Assembly (NCBI RefSeq): GCF_036227325.1
Contig: NZ_CP109467.1
Coordinates: 1,550,001-1,614,000 of the forward strand
DNA from: Streptomyces sp. NBC_01465
GTDB lineage: Bacteria > Actinomycetota > Actinomycetes > Streptomycetales > Streptomycetaceae
Length of the DNA: 64,000 nucleotides
Direction: 5' to 3'
In this document: in pieces, positions 31,942-41,921 of the stretch
How the letters are laid out: each line of letters begins with the position of its first letter
How positions within the stretch are numbered: position 1 is the first letter of the stretch
Translations under genes and position numbers: made by a program
The notes under the pieces: generated by a model
What the model was told of the DNA's origin: nothing
The model's input: the letters and a program-made list of their open reading frames with translations, nothing else
Databases searched by the model: none

Positions 31942-32814
31942 ATGCCGCAACGCACCAGCCTCAACGACGCCGACTGCGCGATCGCCCAGGCCCTGGACGT
32001 CGTCGGCGACTGGTGGACGCTGCTGATCGTGCGCGACACGGCGCGCGGGGTGCACCGCTTCGACGCGCTCCAGCGGGAGCTGGGCATGTCGCGCAAGGTG
32101 CTCACCGAGCGGCTGAAGCTCCTGGTCGACGCGGGCGTGCTCCTCCGCGAGCCGTACCAGGAGCGCCCGCCGCGCCACGAGTACCGGCTCACTCCGCGCG
32201 GCCGCGCCCTGCTGCCTGTACTGATCGCACTCCAGGACTGGGGAGACGCCTGGGTGCTGGGAGAGGGAGAGACGATGGCGACGACGACGGAGGCCTCGCA
32301 GGAGGCCGCACGGGTGCACGCACTGATCGGCACACGCGTACCGGAGATCCAACTCCTCGACTACGACGGCGAGTTGCGCGACCCGGTGTCGCAGGACACC
32401 GCACACACGGTGCTGTACTGCTTCCCCAGCGCGTACGCCCGCCGCGACGCCTACCCGCCCGGCTGGGCCGGGATCCCGGGCGCCTCGGGGTGCACGCTCG
32501 AATCGTGCACGTACCGCGACCAGCTCGCGGAGTTCACGGCGGCGGGCGCGAGCGTCCACGGCGTCTCCACCCAACGCCCGGACGAGCAGCGGGCGTTCGC
32601 CGACAAGGAGCAGCTGCGCTTCCCGCTCCTGTCGGACGCGGACCTCACGCTGGCCGCGGCGCTGCGCCTGCCGACGTTCCGGGCGTCCGGGGTGAGCCGG
32701 CTCAAGCGCCTCACGCTGGTGGTGGACCGCGACCGTACGATCCGCGAGGCGATCTACCCGATCACCGACATCGAGGCGAGCGTCCAGGCCGCCCTCGCCG
32801 CCGTCAGGCGATGA
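31942..32814 (+). CDS. HxlR regulator fused to a BCP-type peroxiredoxin
   Basis: 290 aa. Residues 1-105 are an HxlR winged helix (ALDVVGDWWTLLIVRDTARGVHRFD; MSRKVLTERLKLLVDAGVL); 130-290 are an AhpC/TSA domain of the BCP type, with peroxidatic Cys184 and resolving Cys189 in GCTLESCTYRDQLAEF. A DNA-binding domain joined to an intact peroxidase site suggests a peroxide- or disulfide-sensing repressor. ATG 31942 follows AAGGAG at six bases; the upstream in-frame ATG at 31891 lies beyond the operator repeat. Divergent from an MFS exporter, its probable target. Ends 11 bp inside the convergent TetR gene. Confidence 0.87.
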   Translation: MPQRTSLNDADCAIAQALDVVGDWWTLLIVRDTARGVHRFDALQRELGMSRKVLTERLKLLVDAGVLLREPYQERPPRHEYRLTPRGRALLPVLIALQDWGDAWVLGEGETMATTTEASQEAARVHALIGTRVPEIQLLDYDGELRDPVSQDTAHTVLYCFPSAYARRDAYPPGWAGIPGASGCTLESCTYRDQLAEFTAAGASVHGVSTQRPDEQRAFADKEQLRFPLLSDADLTLAAALRLPTFRASGVSRLKRLTLVVDRDRTIREAIYPITDIEASVQAALAAVRR

Positions 32815-33346
32815 CGCGGGCGAGCATCTCGCGGGTCTCGTCGGCGTCGAACTCCCGCCCGGTGAGCAGGAGTTGGATGAGCAGCCCGTCGATGAGCGCA
32901 ACGAGCGCACGGGCGGTGGCGGGTGAGTCGACGTACGCGCCGATCACCTCGACGAGCCCGTCCAGCCACTCCGCCGCGACCGGCCGCAGGGCCTCGCGGC
33001 GCAGGCCCGCGAGGTAGAGCTCGTACTCCAGGAGCATCCGGCTGCGGTCGCCCCCGACGAGGCGGCCGAGCAGCCGGGTGATCCGGTCGGCGAGCGGCCC
33101 GTCGTCCTCGCCGAGGATCCGCTCCCAGCCCTCGACGGCGGTCTGCGGCTCGCCGTTGACCTGCCGCAGAGCAGCCACCATCAGCTCGTCGAGGGTCTTG
33201 AAGTGGTACGTCGTCGAGCCGAGCGGCACATCGGCCTCGGCGGCGGCGGAGCGATGACTCAGCCCGGCGATCCCCTTCTCGCCCACGACGCGGATCGCGG
33301 CGTCGATGATGCGCTGACGGCGGTCGGGGTCGAAGCGGCGGGCCAT
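32804..33346 (-). CDS. TetR-family repressor
   Basis: 180 aa. HTH: RQRIIDAAIRVVGEKGIAGLSHRSAAAEADVPLGSTTYHFKTLDELMVAAL; C-terminal helical ligand domain (LVALIDGLLIQLLLTGREFDADE). ATG 33346 overlaps the SMR stop by one base (TGATG), so the two are translated together. Likely represses the smr-tetR transcript through the palindrome at 33666-33683. Confidence 0.9.
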   Translation of the reverse strand: MARRFDPDRRQRIIDAAIRVVGEKGIAGLSHRSAAAEADVPLGSTTYHFKTLDELMVAALRQVNGEPQTAVEGWERILGEDDGPLADRITRLLGRLVGGDRSRMLLEYELYLAGLRREALRPVAAEWLDGLVEVIGAYVDSPATARALVALIDGLLIQLLLTGREFDADETREMLARVIA

Positions 33347-33666
33347 CAGTGGGAGCCGCCGAGATTGAGCAGGACCACCCCGCCGATGACGAGCGCGATG
33401 CCCGCGAGCTTGGCGGCGCTCGCCGACTCCCCCATGAAGACCATGCCGATGGCGGCGATGGCGGCGGTGCCGATTCCGGCCCAGATCGCGTAGGCGGTGC
33501 CCACGGACATGGACTTGAGGACCTGGGCGAGGAGCGCGAAGGCGAGGACGTAGCCCCCGACGGTGATCAGCGAGGGCCACAGCTTGCTGAAGCCCTCGCT
33601 GTACTTCATGGCGGTGGTCCCGCCGACCTCTGCCGCGATGGCCGCGGCCAGCAGTACGTATGGCAT
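33346..33666 (-). CDS. Small multidrug resistance (SMR) transporter
   Basis: 106 aa with four membrane helices. MPYVLLAAAIAAEVGGTTAMKYSEGFSKL holds the essential membrane Glu14 (AAEVGGT), followed by SVGTAYAIWAGIGT, the EmrE/QacE signature. Exports lipophilic cations with protons. ATG 33666; the longer reading to 33699 is excluded because it crosses the operator repeat. First gene of an smr-tetR pair. Confidence 0.92.
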   Translation of the reverse strand: MPYVLLAAAIAAEVGGTTAMKYSEGFSKLWPSLITVGGYVLAFALLAQVLKSMSVGTAYAIWAGIGTAAIAAIGMVFMGESASAAKLAGIALVIGGVVLLNLGGSH

Positions 33667-33683
33667 GTGTACTACCGTACACA
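33666..33683. promoter_or_regulatory. Inverted repeat upstream of the SMR gene
   Basis: TGTGTAC (33666-33672), four bases, GTACACA (33677-33683): a perfect 7-bp inverted repeat touching the SMR start codon. A TetR dimer here would block transcription of smr-tetR. Confidence 0.65.
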
Positions 33684-33705
33684 ACGCCGTCCGCAACATC
33701 GTCGC

Positions 33706-35175
33706 TCAGACCGCCGCACCCGCCTTCTCCGCCTCGCCCGCACCGGCGTGCATCGTCTCCTCGGGCCGCGCCTTCTTCGGCAGCAGCACGGTGAGCGCAA
33801 GGAAGACCAGCAGCAGGGCCGACTGCACGAGCAGCGCCCGGTGGAAGCCGCCCGTGAAGTCGCCGGTCTTGGCGCGGGCGAAGAAGACGGAGCCGAAGAC
33901 GGCCACTCCGACCGAGCCGCCGATGGACTGCACCGCGGAGAGCACCCCGGAGGCGGAGCCGATCTCGTTGTCGTCGACGGCGGCCAGGATGAAGCTGAAG
34001 AGCGCCGCGATCACCATGCCCGCGCCGATTCCGGCCACGGTCACACCGGGGGCGATGTCCCAGATCGTGAACGACGTGCCGAGGTGGTCGAGTTCGTACC
34101 AGAGCAGCCAGGCGCCCACGAGCTGGACGAGCGGCCCGACCTGCAGCACCGCCCGGCCGATCCGCTCGGCCAGGAACGCCCCGCTGACCGCACCGCCGAT
34201 CGCGGTGCCGACGGCCAGCGGCAGATTGCCAAGACCCGCCTCACCTGCGGTGAAGTGCTGGCCGATCTGCAGGAAGAGGGTGAGGACGAGCTGGCTGCCG
34301 ACCAGACCGCCGAAGAAGAGGGCGATGCCGCCGAGCCCGACGGTGAAGGCGGGCTTGCGCAGCAGCGCGGGCGTCACCAGGGGCTCGCGGCCGCGCGCCG
34401 CGGTGCGCCGCTGCTGTACGGCGAAGGCCGCGAAGCCGGCGCACGAGGCGGCCATGCAGAGCCAGGTCCACAGCGGCCAGCCCGCCTCCTGCCCCTGGTT
34501 GAGGGGCAGGACCAGCAGTCCGCAGGAGACGGCGACGAGGGCGGCGCCCATGGTGTCGACGACGACGGTGCGGTCGCCCGGCCTCTTCGGTACGAAGATC
34601 CACGCGAGGACCAGCGCGGCCACTCCGATGGGCAGGTTGACCAGGAAGACCAGCCGCCAGCCGAGCCCGAAGAAGTCGCCCGAGATCAGACCGCCGCCCA
34701 GGACGGGGCCCACGATTCCGCCGAGGCCGAGCACGGGCCCGAAGATGCCGAAGACCTTGGTGAGTTCGGGTCCGGAGAAGTTCTCGCGCAGCAGACCGAG
34801 TCCCTGCGGCAGGAGCATCGCACCGGCGGTGCCCTGCAGCAGCCGGAAGACGATCAGCCACTCGATGTTCGGCGCGAGCGCGCAGAGGAGGGAGGTCGCG
34901 GTGAAGGAGAACAGCCCGGCGAGGAACATCCGGCGCCGCCCGTAACGGTCGCCGAGCCGGCCGCCCAGGATCAGGCCTGCGCCCAGCGTGAGGGCGTACC
35001 CGCCGATCACCCACTGCAGGCCGACGGAGCTCGCGCCGAGGGACTCCTCCAGGGCCGGGCCCGCCACATTGACGATCGACGCGTCCAGCAGATCCATGAT
35101 CTCCGCGACGAGCATCACCACAAGGATCAGCCATCGCCACCGGTAGGGGGCCTCGGTGGTCTGTTCGCTGCTCAC
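33706..35175 (-). CDS. DHA2-family MFS exporter (14 TMS)
   Basis: 489 aa. Helix 1 region LVVMLVAEIMDLLDASIVNVAGPAL is the DHA2 signature, then GGRLGDRYGRRRMFLAG (motif A) and VFRLLQGTAGAMLLPQGL. Fourteen hydrophobic segments fit. GTG 35175 follows GAGGTAAA. Divergent from a MarR regulator; two TTASCAATAT repeats lie in the shared promoter. Substrate unknown. Confidence 0.9.
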   Translation of the reverse strand: MSSEQTTEAPYRWRWLILVVMLVAEIMDLLDASIVNVAGPALEESLGASSVGLQWVIGGYALTLGAGLILGGRLGDRYGRRRMFLAGLFSFTATSLLCALAPNIEWLIVFRLLQGTAGAMLLPQGLGLLRENFSGPELTKVFGIFGPVLGLGGIVGPVLGGGLISGDFFGLGWRLVFLVNLPIGVAALVLAWIFVPKRPGDRTVVVDTMGAALVAVSCGLLVLPLNQGQEAGWPLWTWLCMAASCAGFAAFAVQQRRTAARGREPLVTPALLRKPAFTVGLGGIALFFGGLVGSQLVLTLFLQIGQHFTAGEAGLGNLPLAVGTAIGGAVSGAFLAERIGRAVLQVGPLVQLVGAWLLWYELDHLGTSFTIWDIAPGVTVAGIGAGMVIAALFSFILAAVDDNEIGSASGVLSAVQSIGGSVGVAVFGSVFFARAKTGDFTGGFHRALLVQSALLLVFLALTVLLPKKARPEETMHAGAGEAEKAGAAV

Positions 35176-35193
35176 TTTACCTCAGATCATTGA

Positions 35194-35215
35194 TTACCAA
35201 TATTCTTAGCAATAT
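35194..35215. promoter_or_regulatory. Direct repeat in the MFS/marR intergenic region
   Basis: TTACCAATAT (35194-35203) and TTAGCAATAT (35206-35215) are 10-bp direct repeats 12 bp apart in an AT-rich stretch that is unusual here. It is a candidate MarR binding region and may also hold -10 elements. Confidence 0.5.
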
Positions 35216-35234
35216 CGAGAGTATCGTGAGCCGC

Positions 35235-35687
35235 ATGGATGTCCAAGAGCCCGCAGTGGAAGCGGCCACGATCCGCGACCGGCTGCGTCAACTGACGCTC
35301 AGGCAGCAGCGGTTCGAGCGGTATCTGGGCCGGCGGCTGGGGGTCGACCCCGCAGGGCTCGCGGTGATGGACCACCTGGTCAACGTCGGACCGGCGACAC
35401 CCAGCGAGCTCGCCCGCCATCTCTCCGCGTCGACCGCGGCCATGACCCTGGTGATCGACCGGCTCGCGGCGGGCGGCCATGTGAGCAGGGAGCCGCACCC
35501 CACCGACCGCAGGAAGGTGGTCGTCACTCCCGCCGGGCACTGGGAGGAGGAGGCGTACCAGTACGTGGAACCCCTGATCAAGGGGGTCGCCGAAGCCACC
35601 GCGGCGATGACCCCCGAGGAGCGGGCCGCGGTGGCGGGCTTTCTGGAGCGGATGGCCGTCGCCTACGACGGGGCGACACCACCCTGA
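35235..35687 (+). CDS. MarR-family regulator
   Basis: 150 aa. Winged helix with LAVMDHLVNVGPATPSELARHLSASTAAMTLVIDRLAAGGHVSREPHPTDRRKVVVTPAG; the DxRxxxV wing is complete. Start is ATG 35235 (MDVQEP); GTG 35226 is an alternative with GAGAG upstream. Divergent from a DHA2 exporter, probable target. Confidence 0.88.
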   Translation: MDVQEPAVEAATIRDRLRQLTLRQQRFERYLGRRLGVDPAGLAVMDHLVNVGPATPSELARHLSASTAAMTLVIDRLAAGGHVSREPHPTDRRKVVVTPAGHWEEEAYQYVEPLIKGVAEATAAMTPEERAAVAGFLERMAVAYDGATPP

Positions 35688-35694
35688 CCGGCGG

Positions 35695-36471
35695 CTATGC
35701 CCCGTGCACGTAGGGCGTGGTCGTGCTGAGCCGGGTGAAGCCAAGGCGCTGCAGGATCGGGCGGCTGTCGTCGGAGGCGTCGACCTGCAGATAGCGGTAG
35801 CCGCGCTCGGCGGCGATCCCGGCCCGGTGCGCGACCAGCGCCTTGTAGATCCCCTTGCCCCGCCACTCCGGGGCCGTCCCGCCGCCCCACAGGCTCGCGA
35901 AGTCCGTCCCCTCCTGGAACTCGATCCGCGCCGCGCACACCGGTCGGTCACCCGCCATGGCCACCACCACGACGATCCCCTCCGGGTCGGTCTCCAGCTG
36001 GGTCAGCACCTGGTGCCGGAGCTTCGCGCTGTCGGAGTCGAAGGCCTGGTCGTGGGCCTCGCCCATGAGCCGTACGCCCTCCGCGTCCGTGACGGTCAAC
36101 AGCCGTACGCCGTCCGGCAGTCGGACCTCCGTCGGCTGCTCCACCACCTCCGCCACCATCAGCGCCTCCTCGGGCTCCGGCACGAACCCGGCCGCCGCGA
36201 GCCGCGCCCCCAGGTCATGGGGGGTGTCGTGCGAGTAGAGCTTCCACTCGAACTCCAGGCCGAGCGCCCCGAAGTGCTTCACCTGGGCCGCGATGACCGC
36301 GTCCGCGCCGTCCTCGGTCAGCTCCGACCAGAGGACGCCGTTCCAGTCGCCGTCCCCACCCGTCTGCCGTACGACACCGTCCGTGTACTCCACCCGTACA
36401 CCGGGGCCGTCGCCCGCAGTCTCCCTGCGCATCTGCCGGTCGAAGACCGCACGTACCTCATCACTGTTCAT
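35695..36471 (-). CDS. GNAT-family acetyltransferase
   Basis: 258 aa. The GNAT core is at the C-terminal half: AGDRPVCAARIEFQEGTDFASLWGGGTAPEWRGKGIYKALVAHRAGIAAERGYRYLQVDASDDSRPILQRLGF, with the Q/RxxGxG/A-type acetyl-CoA loop (RGKGIYKAL). The N-terminal half is an extra domain. GGAG precedes ATG 36471. Target unknown. Confidence 0.87.
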   Translation of the reverse strand: MNSDEVRAVFDRQMRRETAGDGPGVRVEYTDGVVRQTGGDGDWNGVLWSELTEDGADAVIAAQVKHFGALGLEFEWKLYSHDTPHDLGARLAAAGFVPEPEEALMVAEVVEQPTEVRLPDGVRLLTVTDAEGVRLMGEAHDQAFDSDSAKLRHQVLTQLETDPEGIVVVVAMAGDRPVCAARIEFQEGTDFASLWGGGTAPEWRGKGIYKALVAHRAGIAAERGYRYLQVDASDDSRPILQRLGFTRLSTTTPYVHGA

Positions 36472-36569
36472 CCGGCCACTCCAGCACCCGCCTCCACCTG
36501 CGGCAACCAGTTATCGGCAGGCCCCGTACCATGCGGAAACACGACATTCGCAACCTGGAGGTACCCCCG

Positions 36570-37550
36570 GTGGACCGCTCCCCGATCATCCTGGACAGCG
36601 ACCCGGGTCTCGACGACGCCGTCGCTCTGCAGTACCTCCTGGGCACGGGACTGTGGGACCTCAAGGCCTTCACCGCGGTCGCCGGCAACGTCCCTCTGGA
36701 CCACACGTACCGCAACGCCCGCGCCCTGGCCCGCGCCCTGCGCATCGACGGCGACGTCCCCGTGCACCGCGGCGTCGGCCGCACCTTCAGCCGCATCAGC
36801 CCCGACTCCGGCGGCTTCCACGGCGAGAACGGCCTCGGCGACGAGATCATCCCCGACTCCACGGCGCCCCACCAGACCGAGTCCGCGGTCCAGGCGATCC
36901 TGCGCCTCTCCAAGCAGTACGAGGGCGAGCTCACCCTCGTCGCCACGGGCCCGCTGACGAACGTCGCCGCGGCCCTCATCGAGGACCCCGCCCTCGCCCA
37001 CCGCCTCAAGAAGCTGGTCTTCATGGGTGGTGCCGTACGCACCGGAAACATCACGCCCGTCGCCGAGTTCAACGTCTGGGCCGACCCCGAGGCCACCGAC
37101 ATCGTGGTCAGCTCGGGAGCCCCGTACACGATGGTCGGCCTCGACGCGACGCACGCCTGGCGCTTCACCCAGGGCGACCTGGACACCCTCGTCGAGGCGG
37201 GCCCCGGCATGGAGCTCACCGCCAACCTGATGCGCCACTACCTCAAGTCGTACGACACGAACGCGGGCGAGCCCGACTGCCCCCTGCACGACCCCCTCGC
37301 GGTGGGCGTGGCCGCCGACGAATCGTTCGTCACGGCGGCCGAGGGCACGGTCGTGGTGGAGTGCGGCAGCGAACTGACCCGGGGCCAGACGGTCTTCCTC
37401 CCGGCCGGCGAGGCCCGCACCTACGCGTACAGCGACACCATCAAGGACCGCGCCCGCCACACGGGTCGCGTCGCGCTCGGCAAGGGTCCGCGCAACTTCA
37501 GCGCCCACTTCACCGAGACGCTGCTGCGCTGGCCTTCGGCGATCGGCTAG
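36570..37550 (+). CDS. Inosine-uridine-preferring nucleoside hydrolase family
   Basis: 326 aa. Begins MDRSPIILDSDPGLDDAVAL, the Asp cluster that binds Ca2+ and the ribose; ATGPLTNVAAALIEDP, GNITPVAEFNVWADPEA and the late His/Asp of CPLHDPLAVGVA complete the fold. Cleaves N-ribosides of purines or pyrimidines in salvage. GTG 36570 follows GGAGG by about eight bases; the ATG at 36531 has no site. Confidence 0.9.
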   Translation: MDRSPIILDSDPGLDDAVALQYLLGTGLWDLKAFTAVAGNVPLDHTYRNARALARALRIDGDVPVHRGVGRTFSRISPDSGGFHGENGLGDEIIPDSTAPHQTESAVQAILRLSKQYEGELTLVATGPLTNVAAALIEDPALAHRLKKLVFMGGAVRTGNITPVAEFNVWADPEATDIVVSSGAPYTMVGLDATHAWRFTQGDLDTLVEAGPGMELTANLMRHYLKSYDTNAGEPDCPLHDPLAVGVAADESFVTAAEGTVVVECGSELTRGQTVFLPAGEARTYAYSDTIKDRARHTGRVALGKGPRNFSAHFTETLLRWPSAIG

Positions 37551-37583
37551 TCGGCATCCGGCGCGGCGTGGCACGCTGCTGAG

Positions 37584-38027
37584 GTGACCAGCAGACCCAC
37601 CGAGGAACAGCGCCGGAGCGACCTCGCCCGGCTGCGCCGCATCCGCGACCGGATCGACCGGGAGTACGCGCAGCCGCTGGACGTCGAGGCGCTCGCCCGC
37701 GGAGAGCACATGTCCGCGGGCCACCTCAGCCGCGCGTTCAAGACCGCCTACGGCGAATCCCCGTACGGCTATCTCATGACGCGCCGCATCGAGCGCGCGA
37801 TGGCCCTGCTGCGCCGCGGCGACCTCAGCGTCACGGAGGTCTGCTTCACGGTGGGCTGCTCCTCGCTCGGCACCTTCAGCACCCGCTTCACCGAACTGGT
37901 CGGCGTGCCGCCCAGCGCCTACAAGCGCGATCCGGACCGCACACCCGCGGGGATGCCGTCGTGCGTGGCCAAGCAAGTCACGCGACCGATCAGGAATCAA
38001 GAAGCGCGGCCGCCGACCCCGAATTAG
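37584..38027 (+). CDS. AraC-family regulator (DNA-binding domain only)
   Basis: 147 aa. The two helix-turn-helix units of the AraC domain occupy residues 15-115 (LDVEALARGEHMSAGHLSRAFKTAYGESPYGYLMTRRIERAM; TEVCFTVGCSSLGTFSTRFTELVGVPPSAYKR); no sensory domain. Directly precedes a VOC gene and a UvrA-like ABC protein on the same strand, so it may control them, as in similar detoxification cassettes. GTG 37584 start. Confidence 0.87.
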   Translation: MTSRPTEEQRRSDLARLRRIRDRIDREYAQPLDVEALARGEHMSAGHLSRAFKTAYGESPYGYLMTRRIERAMALLRRGDLSVTEVCFTVGCSSLGTFSTRFTELVGVPPSAYKRDPDRTPAGMPSCVAKQVTRPIRNQEARPPTPN

Positions 38028-38039
38028 CGTGGATGGCGT

Positions 38040-38059
38040 CCGGTCCCGCCGGGGACCGG
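38040..38059. promoter_or_regulatory. Hairpin between araC-type and VOC genes
   Basis: CCGGTCCC (38040-38047), 4 bases, GGGACCGG (38052-38059): a perfect 8-bp stem between the AraC-type stop and the VOC ribosome binding site. Either a weak terminator or an operator. Confidence 0.45.
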
Positions 38060-38085
38060 CACGATCCACGGATTCAGGAGCGATC

Positions 38086-38439
38086 ATGAGCGACTCGGCC
38101 ACCCAGGGCATCAAGACCGTGCTGCACCCCGTCTCCGACCTGGCGGCGGCGAAGGCGGTCTACTCCGCGCTGCTCGGCACGGAGCCGACGGTCGACTCGG
38201 AGTACTACGTCGGCTTCGACGCCGCGGGCCAGCACATCGGCCTGGTGCCCAGCGGCCCGCAGGGGCCGACGCAGTCCGTGGCGTACTGGCACGTCCCGGA
38301 CATCGAGGCAAAGCTCGCCGAAGTGACCGCCGCGGGTGCCACCATCAAGGAGCCCACGCGCGACGTCGGCAACGGCCGCCTGGTGGCCACCGTCACCGAC
38401 CCCGACGGCAACCTCCTCGGGCTCCTCCAGGACAGCTGA
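38086..38439 (+). CDS. VOC/glyoxalase-family protein
   Basis: 117 aa single vicinal-oxygen-chelate domain pair: IKTVLHPVSDLAAAKAVYSALLGTEPTVDSEYYVGFDAAGQHIGL ... VATVTDPDGNLLGLLQ. Family members bind small molecules or metals and often sequester or modify toxic compounds. ATG 38086 follows CAGGAG. Lies between an AraC regulator and a UvrA-like protein. Confidence 0.85.
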   Translation: MSDSATQGIKTVLHPVSDLAAAKAVYSALLGTEPTVDSEYYVGFDAAGQHIGLVPSGPQGPTQSVAYWHVPDIEAKLAEVTAAGATIKEPTRDVGNGRLVATVTDPDGNLLGLLQDS

Positions 38440-38484
38440 GCCCGCCGACCGCCCCCGCCCCAGCACAGGGAGAACACGATCAGC

Positions 38485-40862
<2,378 letters not shown>

Positions 40863-40866
<4 letters not shown>

Positions 40867-41327
40867 CCGGCCTTCGGGGCGAACTTCACCGCGAGCCAGT
40901 TGCTGAAGGCCTCGACGCGCGGCCGGCTGCGAGTGTTCTGGAAGGTCCGGATCAGCCACTCGCCGCCGGCCCCGCGCACCATCAGATAGGTCTGTACGGA
41001 GAGAGCCCGCTTCCCGGGCCTCTCGCCCTTGCCCTTGATCACGCCGCCGTGCGAGTGCACCAGCGCGGTGTCGGGGCCGAGCAGGACGACGTCGTCGATC
41101 TCGGCCCAGAGCCGGGACCCCTTGAGCACTCCCTCGAAGAGCCCTCGATGCCCTTCGGCGACACCGTCGCGCCCCACCATCCGCCCACCGAAGAAGGTGA
41201 CGTAGTCCGCGTCCTCGGTGAAGGTGCGGGCGTACGCGTCCGTGTCGCCCCACGCCGCGCGGTGCTCCTCGAAGGCGGCGCACACGTCGCGGACCGACTC
41301 ACTGACGATGTTCCCGGTGACTGTCAT
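40863..41327 (-). CDS. NTF2/SnoaL-like protein
   Basis: 154 aa single cone-shaped alpha+beta domain: VRDVCAAFEEHRAAWGDTDAYARTFTEDADYVTFFGGRMVGRDGVAEGHRGLF ... LVHSHGGVI ... WLIRTFQNTR. This is the DUF4440/SnoaL-like family of small-molecule-binding or isomerase-type proteins. ATG 41327 follows AAGGGGAAG. Overlaps the UvrA-like stop by 4 bp (convergent) and is divergent from a MarR gene, with TGCA palindromes between. Confidence 0.82.
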
Positions 41328-41360
41328 GGCTTCCCCTTGCTCGCTTCGGCTAAGATTACT

Positions 41361-41393
41361 TGCACACATGCAATATATGCACGCGTGCATGCA
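41361..41393. promoter_or_regulatory. TGCA-N4-TGCA palindromes, probable MarR operators
   Basis: TGCACACATGCA (41361-41372) and ATGCACGCGTGCAT (41377-41390, a perfect 14-bp palindrome), followed by an overlapping TGCATGCA (41386-41393). The two main copies start 17 bp apart. They lie between the divergent NTF2-like and MarR genes. Confidence 0.65.
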
Positions 41394-41428
41394 TTGGGCA
41401 AGAGGCATCCCAGGAGAGGCGAACATCC

Positions 41429-41890
41429 ATGGCCGACCAGGACCGCACGGAGCTGCTGCGCACCCACACCGCCACCTACCGCGCCTATCTCACCGCCGTC
41501 GTCCTGCACGGCCAGTCGGCGGCCGACACCCTCGGCCAGAGCTCCACCGACCTGTACGCCCTCAACATCCTCGAACTCGCGGGCCCGTTGACGACCGGCG
41601 CCCTCGCCGAGCGCACCGGCCTCACCCAGAGCGCCACCACCCGCCTCGTCGACCGCCTGGAACGCAGCGGCTGGGCCCGCCGCGGCCCCGACCCCGCCGA
41701 CCGCCGCCGCGTCCTGGTCGAGGCCGTCCCGCTGACCCGCGCCCAGGACGAAGCGGCCTTCGGCGAGACCCGCCGCCGTATGGCCGAGGTCTTCGACTCC
41801 TTCACCGAGACCGAACTCCAGACCCTCTTCCGCTACTTCGCACAGGCCACCACCGCCCTGACCGGCTACGGTGTCCCGTCCAAGACATGA
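41429..41890 (+). CDS. MarR-family regulator
   Basis: 153 aa. HTH and wing: LNILELAGPLTTGALAERTGLTQSATTRLVDRLERSGWARRGPDPADRRRVLVEAV. ATG 41429 follows GGAGAGGCG; the ATG at 41360 would read through the palindromes. Probably controls itself and the divergent NTF2-like gene. Confidence 0.9.
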   Translation: MADQDRTELLRTHTATYRAYLTAVVLHGQSAADTLGQSSTDLYALNILELAGPLTTGALAERTGLTQSATTRLVDRLERSGWARRGPDPADRRRVLVEAVPLTRAQDEAAFGETRRRMAEVFDSFTETELQTLFRYFAQATTALTGYGVPSKT

Positions 41891-41921
41891 CACGACACAG
41901 CACGGGCAACGGGAGCAGGCA

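Noticed and set aside
29475..32333. 952-codon minus-strand frame
   Set aside because: Runs antisense or out of frame through dapD and the MFS gene, with low-complexity Arg-rich content.
33349..35193. 614-codon plus-strand frame
   Set aside because: Antisense to the DHA2 exporter; Glu/Gly/Asp-rich repeats without domains.
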